From: Malus domestica
Lineage: Eukaryota > Streptophyta > Magnoliopsida > Rosales > Rosaceae
Direction of reading: 5' to 3'
DNA: 64,000 nt
Assembly (NCBI RefSeq): GCF_042453785.1
Contig: NC_091669.1
Span: forward strand, 17,467,001 to 17,531,000
The position numbers were made by a program, and so were the translations under genes. Position 1 is the first letter of the stretch. Every line of letters starts with the position of its first letter. The notes beneath the pieces are model-generated. The model was not told where the DNA came from. It ran no database searches and worked only from the letters and a program-made list of their open reading frames with translations. Positions 11,936-21,574 of the stretch are shown in pieces.

Positions 11936-12375
11936 GAACATTAAATTTGACATGTATTACATTATCGGCCTACATTAAATTCAGCTTGTATTAAATGTTA
12001 TTCGAACATTAAATTCAACCTGCATTAAATTTGGTCTTTATTAAATATTGGCTGAACATTAAATTCAGCTTGCATAAATATTGGCCAAATATTAAATTTG
12101 GCTGAATTAAATACAAAGAGACCGTGCAACAGAAAGGGACATTCAACTCAACACACAAACGCCCATCACAAAATGTCGCTTTACGCATACATTTCTCGTA
12201 CTCTGAGAAATCACTAATTTTCATAACTTCGCCATCTGACAACCGATGACATCTTCAGTTTGGATTAATGACACTGAGTTGACAACCAGCGACATCTTTA
12301 GTTTGGATTAACAGCTTGGATTAATAGCCTTGTGTTGACAACCGGCGATATCTTCAGTTTGGATTATCAACATTG
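11936..12375. repeat. Degenerate short tandem repeats
   Basis: Two arrays lie next to each other. In 11936-12110 the units GAACATTAAATTCA and GCATTAAATWTTGG recur irregularly. In 12238-12370 three copies of TGACAACCGRCGAYATCTTC followed by AGTTTGGATTA occur, starting near 12238, 12279 and 12335. Both arrays are diverged. No coding potential is seen. Confidence 0.6.
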
Positions 12376-12903
12376 GAGCTGTAAAATCAAGTGACAGAGG
12401 AGCATACTTTGAAGTAACAATGTTGCTTCGAATTCGGTTGGTTATCTATCTAAGTCTCGGTCAGAGAGGAATCTTTGATTCTCTCGCTTAGAGAGGTCAC
12501 TTCATTAGCCTTCTCGGCGAAGTTAAGTGCTACCCAAGTTACTTAGCGTTCGGCACATTGAAAGTTGAACTTTTTTTTACCTTCTCAATGAACTAGCAAC
12601 CTTGTCTTTAGGTTCTAGAACCCAAAACCAAGATGTGTTCCTTCCTCAGCTGTGATTGCTTCAAACATGAGCCAACAACGCATTCAACACCACCATCGCA
12701 TCAATTTTACTCACCAACCGAGCTTGATCGCAAGTTGGCATGCCCGCATTCACAAAAAAAAAATGTAGTTAGCTCATTAATTGCTCAACATGTACTCCAC
12801 ATAGGGTTGATAATTTTTACAACCAACAATTGTATATTGACAATTAATGCTTTCCAGAAATACAAATATTTGGAAAGTAAAGTTGGCGAACGAAGGTTAT
12901 GAT

Positions 12904-13225
12904 GGGTGTAGTCAAATAAATATTTTAAAAGACTTTAGAATCATGGTGTAGTCAACTAGGATTTTAAATTTTTTTAAAAGAATCCATTCAAACACAGGGG
13001 TAGTCAATTAAAGGATTTTAAAAGACTTTAGAATCTTGATGTAGTCAATTGAGATTTTAAAATATTTTTATAGAGTCCATGTAAATCTATAGGTATTAAA
13101 AAATTCATAGATTTTGAAGGATTTCTTTCAATAAGAGATTTTGTAGGATTTGAGAAGGGATTATAAGCATAACAAAATCCTACCTCCATCCCTAGGATTT
13201 CTTTTCAACCCCCTCGTTCTTTCTT

Positions 13226-13256
<31 letters not shown>

Positions 13257-14076
13257 TGCAACTCGATCTTTCTTTCTCACTCTCCATTTTCTTTCAGACA
13301 GAGAACCCGTCAACCTTATTTCTTTTCACGTTCATCTGTCACCATCCCAGTAGTAAACTTGATTTTTTTGAATTGTACAATATTTTTTGAATTTTTTATT
13401 TCCTTTATTTTGGACTGTGTAATAGTATTTCTTGTAATGCTTTAATGGGAAGTGTTAATAACTACTAACAGTTCTTGTAATGATTAAGCGTTCTATTTGA
13501 ATGTGTTAATTTTTTACCATGTTAATTGAACTCTTAGAAATTACTACTAAGAATCTTATTGCCAATTCAAGTTTTCTGTTCTTTTTCGTGTAATCATGTT
13601 AGTGTAAGGGTGCAAGCATCTTCCAAAGCCTATTTATATTGGTAACTGTACTTAGACTGAATAACAAATTATGAACTAATCAATTGTTGAGGAAAAAAGG
13701 TTAATTTTGAGACATTTGATTTAAGAAGCACTACTTGTTTTAATTAGTTAAAATTATTTTTCGTAAAGAAATCACAATTCAAATGAGAAAGGGAAAGAAA
13801 AGACATATTTGATCGGTTTATATTTCCATATCAATATACATATGCTTATGTCTTTTTTAGATTGTCACTGAGAAAAAAATTTATGTTGTCGGAGTAAAAA
13901 AAGAAATCCTAAGAAATCCATGAAAGAAATCCATACAAATCCATAGAAATCTATAATAGAAATCCATAATAATCTGTCAAAATCCATATGGAATTGCAGA
14001 ATCTATTAAAATCCTTTAAAATCTGTCATTTAAAAAAGTCCATTAAAATCTTCTGAAATCCAAATTGACTACACCC
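12904..14076. mobile_element. Inverted-ended element with GGGTGTAGTCAA termini
   Basis: The left end begins GGGTGTAGTCAA (12904) and the right end finishes TTGACTACACCC (14076), its inverse complement. Sub-terminal motifs such as ATTTTAAAAGACTTTAGAATC and GTAGTCAA recur on the left at 12946, about 13000 and 13041. The right arm is rich in the complementary AAATCC/ATTTTAAT words. The roughly 1.17-kb element has no transposase; a (CT)n run lies at about 13221-13250. I do not see a clear target duplication, so the superfamily is undetermined. It ends about 380 bases upstream of the neprosin start codon. Confidence 0.6.
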
Positions 14077-14369
14077 TCTAAAAACATGGGGCCTGAAAAA
14101 GAATTTACGACGTTGATAGCTATAGTGCATTTTTGGTAAAAGGAATGACATTATTTTTGCTTTTGTTTTTCTGTCTTTTGTCAAAGGAATGACATTTTTG
14201 TTAATTTGTTATATTTGTGACTCTAGTACAAGTTTCTGAGTAAGTACATATATGCACGTAGAACACAGTTACAACCTTGAGTGTTTGAAAAAGAAAGTCG
14301 CAAAATATTTTCTAATAAATCTTATTGATTTAAGTAAGTTAATATTTCGTAATAACCGTCGTGGGACAT

Positions 14370-14456
14370 GAGTGCACTATAAGAATACATATATACATAA
14401 AGAGTTTTCAGTAGTCCACACTTTTGCAAGCGAGAATTGAATTTTTTTCAATTCAA
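14370..14456 (+). promoter_or_regulatory. Core promoter and 5' leader of the neprosin-like gene
   Basis: An AT-rich stretch with CTATAAGAA near 14377 and ATATATACATAAAG near 14390 lies 60-80 bases upstream of the chosen ATG at 14457. Either could serve as TATA box; the leader would then be short. This is based only on position and composition. Confidence 0.4.
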
Positions 14457-14616
14457 ATGGCAAATGGGATTAATTACACCAAAGTCGGAGGCTACTTTCT
14501 CATCGCAGCAGTGGCAAGTTTGATATTTGTTGATTGCAGAGAGATTGGAACAGTGCAAACTAAAGAGTCTCTGAAGCACAACAAAGCAGTCATCAAAACG
14601 ATAAAGGTTCAGTGGG

Positions 14617-14647
<31 letters not shown>

Positions 14648-17600
14648 CCTTGCCATTCCCCATTTTTTTTAATTTCAAATATTTTTTAGCCATTTTACAT
14701 TTGGGAATTGATAGGAAGTTGAAAATAATCGGCGATCGATCTTTGGCAGGGAGATGGCGGTCATGTGATAGATTGCGTTGATATCTATAAACAGCCAGCC
14801 CTTAATCACCCACTTCTCATAAATCACACCATAGAGGTTTGCCCTTTTATAACTAATTAGATTGTTCAGTTGGTGGATTGATTCATTTTAGTCACTATAT
14901 TTTACATGAGAAATGTTTTAATTAATTTTTTATAATCATTTGGTACTGAAAAGTGGATGTTTGGTGGTGATGTGCATATCTTACAATTATAAGTGAACGA
15001 GGATCCTCTCCGGATTCTTTTTGTGAGGATCCTGAAAATTCTTCAATCGTGTCTGTTTATCATACATCTTGCGGTCAATTTTTGTCAGGTAATGTTTATA
15101 TTCAATTTTAAATAAAAAAATTATAATAATTTCTGACCGCACGATATACAATGAACGGATATGATTAGAGGATATCCGGAATCCTCACAAAGAGGATCCG
15201 GAGAGGATCCTCATTCATTACAAGTAAGGTATAAAATATCGATGATATCAAAAATATCGGTAGTCCAAAAACACGGAAATTTCGATGGAAATATCGGAAT
15301 ATTATAGATATCGATAAAAATTGAATAAAAACCACGGAAATTGTAAGAAAAACTTGGAAATTTTTATTGAAACTTTGCAGATTGTTCATTTAGTCAATTA
15401 TCTATTAGTTTATCACAAAAAATTGGAAGGAAATGCATTGCATGATAGATATAACTGATTTAAGTTGATTATATAACGAACCGTCAAACATTGTGAGTGT
15501 AAAAAATATGTAGTAATTAATGAAATAAGTTTAAACACACCATAATCATTTATATATAATGAATTAGTACAATATTTTACACTTTATACATTGTATGGTA
15601 AGATACATGAGTGACTTAGCAAGGTCTAAAATATCGATGATATCGGAAATATTGGTAGTCTAAAAAAATATCACTAGTCCAAAAACACGAAAATTTCGAT
15701 AGAAATATCAAGATATTATGGATATTTTAGACCATGATTACAAGTAATCCTGCGTTCTCCGTTTCAAGGATAATGGTATAATATGCAGCATATCTAAGGG
15801 AAATTCAGGAAAATGTTAATTTTTTAGAAATTCCAAAACACTTTTACCTTATTTTAATTTTTTTTTATGTTTTCACCCCTTTTTACGTGTAAAAGACTAA
15901 ACTTACAACTAATGTTTGAAATTTTTTCGATATTGTCGATATTTTTGTGAAATATCCAAAAAATCAGAGAAAAATATGGAAAGGGGGTGAAGTCTAAACT
16001 TCAATACATATTAGAGAAACTTTCAAATTTCGGCTAAAATTGACAAATTTCATGGTTATTTCCGACATATCGGTTAAATATCGAAAAAACTTTTATATTT
16101 TGTCTAAACTAGTGTTTGACATTTCCTAAAGTTCCATTTTAAATTTTCATAATTTCTATCGAAAACATCCGATATCAAAATCAATAACTAATATATCTAT
16201 CAATATTTTAAAAAAAATTGCATATCGATATTTCTACCGATACTGATATTTTAACCATTGCTACAACATAGTTTTAATTGGATTTGGACCCTTGTTTGTC
16301 TAAATTCCATTACTCGAGTCCATCTCAGCACTCCTCAAGTAAATATGACAGCAATTAAAAAGAACACTCGAAACAAGAGAGGTGCACCTCTTTCCTTTAT
16401 TTTTTCACTATGGAAGGACTGCAACCCTCCATTTCCTTTTCCAAGTACGTACTATGGTTTCTATTAAAATTTATTTTTGAATAATTTGAAGTCTAACATA
16501 ACCTTAATGTGTTTGGAAAAATAGCTGAAACCGAGTTCATATCCAAATGGAATTGAAGCCATAAGTCTTGAAGATGAGCTCTTTCAGTATTGGCGTCAGA
16601 ATGGAGAGTGCCCCGAAGGAACAATCCCCATTGTACGAACACAGGGAGTTGATCATCATCGATCTAAACCACGGTTTAACCCTAAAGAAATTGGGTCCAC
16701 TCCTTCAACTGGTCATGAGGTACATATCACACAATTTTGAAATATATTATAAAGTGGGCTCTTTAAAATATGTGTCAAAAATATGTATTTTCAGATTCTA
16801 TATATATGGGATAGGATCCAGGGATACATTTTTAACACATATTTTTGTGAGACCCACTCTGTAATGTATTTCATCTATCTTACCCTCTATCTTTTATGTC
16901 TTACCTCAAACATCATGTATATACTAAAAAAATACTCAATTTCGAAATCATATATATGACCGTTAGATTAAATTTAGTGTTTCATTGTAGAACTATATTT
17001 GTCTATGTTCTTCACTACAAATGAATGCTTTAATAGTTTTGGATTTGTCTAATTTTTTGTAAAGATAATTTATGAATGATGTACTAAAATATAGATAGTT
17101 CATATCATTAAAATATATTACAAAGTGAATCCTTCAAAATGAGTGTTAAAATATATGTCAAAAGCATGTATCCCCAGATCTAATCTCATCCCCAGATCTA
17201 ATCTCCCTCTTTTAGTTTAGGTGAATTTAGTACCAATAGAGGGTCTTGTTATTAGTATTCCAAAAATCTCATTATGCACCCCGAACTTTTTATATTTAAA
17301 AAGAAAAATATACTTGTGAGAAACGCATAATGAGATTTTTAGAGTGCCTTACTTGAAATTAGTACTTTGATATCTAATAAGCTTTATATACATAAATTTA
17401 GTTCACCTGATTAATCGTGTATTTTGTAGTATGCCCAGGTTGGTATGTACGATGGTGGATACTATGGAGCACAGGCAAGATTAAACGTATGGAACCCTGC
17501 ATCGTTTAATGGAGAAATCAGTATAACCCAAACATGGATTGTGGGAGGCCAAGGACAAGAACTGAGCACTTTAGAAGCTGGCTGGCTTGTAAGTTTTAGC

Positions 17601-19718
17601 CAACCAAAATCCCCACTCCAATAAACTATTGAATCTTTTCACACTTTTTTAATTTAAAAGATTGATTTACAGATCAAAACGATTGGATTTGATTAACCAT
17701 TTGTGGTTTCCAGGTTAGATCGCCTGATAGCCAAACAAGGCTCTTCATATTTTGGACTGTAAGTTTTTTAAGTTCTCTTAGTGTACCCTAATTAATCTCT
17801 TGACCATATTACATGTTACTTTTCTCGCAAGTTAACTAATTTTTATAAGGGATTTTGTGTTTTTGTATAGGGTGATAATTACCAAGGTGGTTGCTACAAT
17901 CTTGATTGTCCTGGTTTCGTCCAAATAAACAGCAAAGTTGCCATTGGCTATCCCATAACGCCTATTTCTATCTACAATGGGACTCAGTATGATATATTCT
18001 TAAGTATATACAAGGTATACATGGCTGATCTCTGATTGACATTTTAAACCTGTTCTCTAAAAGATTAACATTTTCCATAGTAATTTGGAGACATTTGTTG
18101 TAGGGTAATCATGTTCTCTTGATATGTTGAATATCAGAGTGCATAACAAACAAGACTAACAAAATAATAGGAATATTATTAAATAAAGGAGAATGCTGAA
18201 ACGGCTACAAAACCCTAAGAGGCTACATTGTGACTAACTTATAATTCTATAGAGTTACAAAGTACCATATATATAGAAAAGTAATCTAACCCTAATAGGC
18301 AAGCAAACGAAACCCTAATACTAATGGGCTAAGCCCAAAATACCAAACATTAATATAAATCTAAATAATAATATTTTCCAACACCTCCCGTCAAACTCAT
18401 GGCGGTACACGACATGGGTTTGCCAAAATAGATGTGGATGCAAGACTCCAAATTCCAGTGCCAATGCCGATGCTGATGCCGATGCCGATGCCGATGCCGA
18501 TGCCGATGCCAATGTCAATGCCGATGCCGATGCCAATACCAATGCCAATGCGAATACCAATACCAATACCAATATCAATACTTCTTTCTTGCCCGTGTGG
18601 GTACAAAGTCAAAACCTCAAAAAACAAAGCATTTTCTTCTATTTCCCTTTTGTCTTTTTCCTCCTCCTTTTTCTGTTTCGTTTTTCCTTTTTTTTTTTTT
18701 TTTCTACAGTCTTCTCCACAAAGAACCTGCAAAACACAAGAGTACAATGATGCGAGTGCAGGAACGTGAAGGGTGCAGATGCTCCAGATGCAGTTTAGAC
18801 TACCAACAACTAATATCGAAATCCAAAACCAAACAAACTGATACGAGCAAACAGAAGCAGATTAAATCCCGAAGGATCAAACCTGCTCTGATACCAAGTT
18901 GAATATCAGAGTGCGCAACAAACAAAACTAACAAAATAATAGGAATATTATTAAATAAAGGAGAATGCCGAAATGGCTACAAAACCCTAAGATGCTACAT
19001 TGTGACTAACTTATAATTCTATAGAGTTACAAAGTACCATATATATAGAAAAGTAATCTAACCCTAATAGGCAAGGAAACGAAACCTTAATACTAATGGG
19101 CTAAGCCCAAAATACCAAACATTAAAATAAATCTAAATAATAATATTTTCCAACAGTTAGACTATCTGAATCATTGCTCACGACTATATTTAACAAATTG
19201 TGTGGTTGTTGTTCAAAGTTTGACAAGATAAGAATTTGTATTTGTTATGTAATTCTCTGACAAGAAAACATTTATATACATATATATACGTATTTATATT
19301 CACAAGTATACAATAATCTTATACTTCTATGCTTCATCAGAACACAGTGAGTGGACATTGGTGGCTTCAAGTTGGAAATGAGGCAGTTGGATATTGGCCG
19401 GACACCATCGTCCCAGGTTTAAGAGGCAGTGCTGAAATTATTAGTTGGGGTGGAGAGATTTTCAATTCAAAACCTGAGGGTCATCACACATCAACTCAAA
19501 TGGGAAGTCATCATTTTCCTATCGAAGGATTTGGTAGGGCAAGCTATGTCCGCAATATCCAATATTTGGATAACTCTTCACAGTTCAAAGATGCTGAACA
19601 TCTTAGAACATATGCCACAAATCCTAAATGCTACGATGTACTTGTTAAAGACAAAACCTCAAACTTTGGAACCCATATGTATTATGGAGGTCCTGGTTAT
19701 TCAATACTATGTCCCTAA
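14457..19718 (+). CDS. Neprosin-type glutamic peptidase (DUF239/DUF4409 family), seven exons
   Basis: Exons, all phase 0: 14457-14606, 14750-14836, 16525-16719, 17430-17588, 17714-17758, 17871-18014 and 19341-19718 (stop TAA). They give a 385-residue protein with no internal stop, about the family's usual length. All introns are GT-AG; the exon 1 donor is AAG/GTTCAG. The product opens with a hydrophobic signal-like segment ([15 protein letters not shown], residues about 11-25), implying secretion. Residues about 30-140 form the neprosin activation-peptide domain (motifs [18 protein letters not shown] and [10 protein letters not shown]). Residues about 145-385 form the catalytic neprosin domain ([28 protein letters not shown]). 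Family knowledge puts the catalytic pair of the glutamic peptidase at two glutamates; Glu193 in STLEAGWL and Glu299 in SWGGEIF fit by context and spacing. The enzyme would cleave after proline in an acidic extracellular setting, but its substrate is unknown. ATG 14457 is the first in frame. Introns 2, 3 and 6 are enlarged by insertions. Confidence 0.9.
14617..14644. repeat. (GT)n microsatellite in neprosin intron 1
   Basis: About 14 GT units, starting ten bases after the exon 1 donor. Length variation here could affect donor recognition, but this is inference. Confidence 0.9.
14995..15216. mobile_element. Mutator-like MITE, copy 1, in neprosin intron 2
   Basis: A 222-base element with long terminal inverted repeats: the left end GAACGAGGATCCTCTCCGGA matches the inverse complement of the right end, with one difference in the outer five bases. 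It is flanked by 9-base near-duplicates ATTATAAGT (14986-14994) and ATTACAAGT (15217-15225), 8 of 9 identical. Nine-base duplications with long TIRs are the Mutator-like signature. It shares its interior, for example TCTGTTTATCATACATCTTG, with the copy at 55112-55290. No coding capacity. Confidence 0.8.
15226..16265. mobile_element. ATATCG-rich inverted-repeat elements in neprosin intron 2
   Basis: Motifs such as AAAATATCGATGATATCGG and ATTTCGATRGAAATATC recur at about 15229, 15627, 15690 and, inverted, around 16060-16255. An outer pair, GCAAGGTCTAAAATATCGAT near 15618 and its approximate inverse ending ATTTTAACCATTGC at about 16260, could bound one element, with another copy immediately left. 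Boundaries and target duplications are unclear, so this is one or two diverged MITE-type insertions. Confidence 0.5.
16739..16872. mobile_element. Small MITE or hairpin in neprosin intron 3
   Basis: The left arm GAAATATATTATAAAGTGGG is inverted on the right as CCCACTCTGTAATGTATTTC, and the internal AATATGTGTCAAAAATATGTA pairs with TACATTTTTAACACATATTT. A further diverged left-arm copy lies at about 17105-17175. No coding potential. Confidence 0.65.
17258..17345. repeat. Inverted repeat in neprosin intron 3
   Basis: AAAAATCTCATTATGCA on the left is mirrored by GCATAATGAGATTTTT about 60 bases to the right. It would form a stem-loop and is probably a small MITE. It lies about 90 bases before exon 4. 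Confidence 0.6.
18128..19155 (-). mobile_element. TRIM-type LTR retrotransposon in neprosin intron 6
   Basis: Two 256-base direct repeats (18128-18383 and 18900-19155) differ at about nine positions and flank a 516-base interior. On the minus strand each LTR starts TGTTGGAAAA and ends ATATTCA. A tRNA-iMet primer-binding site TGGTATCAGAGC is complementary to 18885-18896, three bases inside the 5' LTR. A polypurine tract GACGGGAGG adjoins the 3' LTR (complement of 18384-18393). No gag or pol is present, so it is non-autonomous and TRIM-sized. No 5-base target duplication is obvious (TATGT left, GTTAG right). It lies 113 bases after exon 6 and 185 before exon 7, in the opposite orientation to the gene. 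Confidence 0.9.
18464..18590. repeat. Hexanucleotide (GATGCC)n-type microsatellite inside the TRIM
   Basis: An imperfect run of GATGCC/AATGCC/AATACC units occupies much of the TRIM interior. It creates long spurious open frames on both strands (Met-Pro on the plus strand, Gly-Ile and Ser-Ala on the minus), none of which I regard as genes. Confidence 0.9.
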
Positions 19719-20353
19719 TTAGTTTAAGGAAACACATGAATAGTGAGAAAATGAAAGGGCAAGCTAGTGGAAATTCAGTAGAATAGAAATTTATGTACCG
19801 TCTTTGAGCGCTATGATTAAATTAAAAGTTACTCTTTTGTTCATATAGCATTTCTTAATCCATTTGTCATGATATTGCAAAGGGATAAGTCAACTGAATG
19901 CTACGTTGTAAAAAAGTTAAAAGTTAACTCGATGGTTAGACTACAAGAGCTAAGGTCATTAGTGTAGAAATCAATAATGTAAGGGCTGCTTGTTTTGCTT
20001 CACTAGGTTGCACTGGACTAGATTGGACTAGCTTTTAGTCTAGTCCAGTGTTTGTTATCATGCGGGGCTAAGATTAATGAGATTAGCTTGGACTTGTCGG
20101 GATTAGCAGTGTCACTAAAGGTTCTTAGCTGGAGTCCCGGAAACCCATGTGTTCGGGCTGGATCTGTACCTCACACAACTCCTCGGGGTTTTGCTTGTCG
20201 GGCAAGGTTTGATGCTTGGTGTGTTGCAATATGAGTTTGCTGTTAGTTTGAAAGGTGCCTTTGTAAGGCCTTTGTTCGGCCTTGAGGCTCACAATTAAAG
20301 CTAACACAGATTTGAGCGTGCCACTGTTATCTTTGTATAACAGACTGTCTTTA
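19719..20353. other. 3' flank of the neprosin gene with a MITE-like start
   Basis: The first roughly 130 bases are presumably 3' UTR. From 19983 a segment starting GGGCTGCTTGTTTTGC and containing the short inverted words GGACTAGATTGGACTAG and CTAGTCCAG looks like the end of a MITE. 20105-20353 may be extra Tat LTR sequence missing from the opposite LTR: it contains GTCGGGCAAGGTT, which recurs inside the LTR at about 20710. Confidence 0.4.
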
Positions 20354-21281
20354 TGGGTTATTTACTGGGTTGATTACTTGTGCCACAAATTACTTTAAAC
20401 TTCTTGATCCTATTGGATTGTCACAGATGAGGTAAGTCTGCATAAGGTTCTTTTTCTTGCCTTGTAAACAAGGGTTTTTACTCATAATATTGTATGTCCA
20501 AAATGAAGGGGCCTCAGGGCCCTTCCAACCATTTCTTTTATCCCAATTTACTTTAAAGAAAACAAGTTCATTAGTTTAGTCAAACTTGATCATAGATGAG
20601 ATTTCGAACGAAAAACAGTTGAAAGTGATTTTAAAACACAATGAGATATGCATTAAACAATAGATCTACTTTATGTAAGTACAATCAAAAGAGGCAAGAT
20701 TTAACATTGTCGGGCAAGGTTCAACTTCTTGCAACTTTTTCTCTTTGTGTTTACAGGGGCTTGTGGACTTTGGGAAACAAAATACAAATAGAATTTACGA
20801 AAGGGAATCGATATTACAACATTGGGGAAGGTAGCAGAGCTTCTAACTTGACAAAAGATGGCTTTCTATGGGGGAAGGGGGAATCTAGACAAATGTAGCT
20901 TTTTAGTTTCTTGCTTGTTTGAGAGCAAAGTGGGATGCCTTTTGATTGATTGGTTAAGTGTCTTTGTCTCTAGTGTCCCGTTCAACTTTTATAGACGTTT
21001 TAGCCTGACTGTCCAAGCTTTGCCTTTTGTTGATTGCCTTCGAAGAATAGTGAGTCACCTTTAATTTACCATCCATACCCTTGAAAAGTGCTTTTTTGCT
21101 GATGGTGAGGTGCCTTCATGTCGCCTATCACTTCTCACATAGGCATGTGGCATATGCCTTGCTAAAAAGGTTTTTAATCCTTCTTGGACCTATGTTATTG
21201 TCCGAGCCCAATCTTCCCTTTACTTTTGTATTCTTGGGCCTCCATCCTTACAAAGCCCAGCATTAAATTTCCACACAAACA
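20354..21281 (-). repeat. 3' LTR of the Tat element
   Basis: It aligns along its length with 43703-44653. On the minus strand it begins TGTTTGTGTGGAAATTTAAT. It may extend left to about 20105, because the other copy is truncated at that side (see findings). Confidence 0.8.
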
Positions 21282-21300
21282 ATGCCCCCTTTAATCATTG
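21282..21300 (-). promoter_or_regulatory. Polypurine tract of the Tat element
   Basis: The minus strand reads ATTAAAGGGGGCAT directly before the 3' LTR start TGTTTGTG, the position and composition of a plus-strand primer tract. Confidence 0.75.
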
Positions 21301-21574
21301 TCAAGTCTGCTAATCAAGACATTGATAATGATTAAAAATAAATTGCATGCCTTAACTGGTTATTCGCTCCACTTAATTAGCCGTTTTGAATAAACTTTTG
21401 TCCTAACCCACGACTTTCAAAGTTAACTACCAACCCGTTAAATGACTTCCACTTTACTTTTCTCAGCCATCACCTTCAGTAAACTCGACTCTCTGAACTT
21501 TCAAAACTCTCGAATTTTCAGCCATTTGTAGCCTTAGTCTTCAATCACTTTTTACGGTCTTCTCCCAAATTCAA

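Noticed and set aside
14424..14456. Open frame upstream of the neprosin ATG
   Set aside because: It begins with a non-ATG codon; the first ATG in frame is 14457 and gives a signal-like N-terminus.
18321..18902. Several 60-116-codon frames on both strands around the hexamer repeat
   Set aside because: They are created by the (GATGCC)n-type microsatellite and poly(T) inside the TRIM; no domain, no codon structure beyond the repeat.
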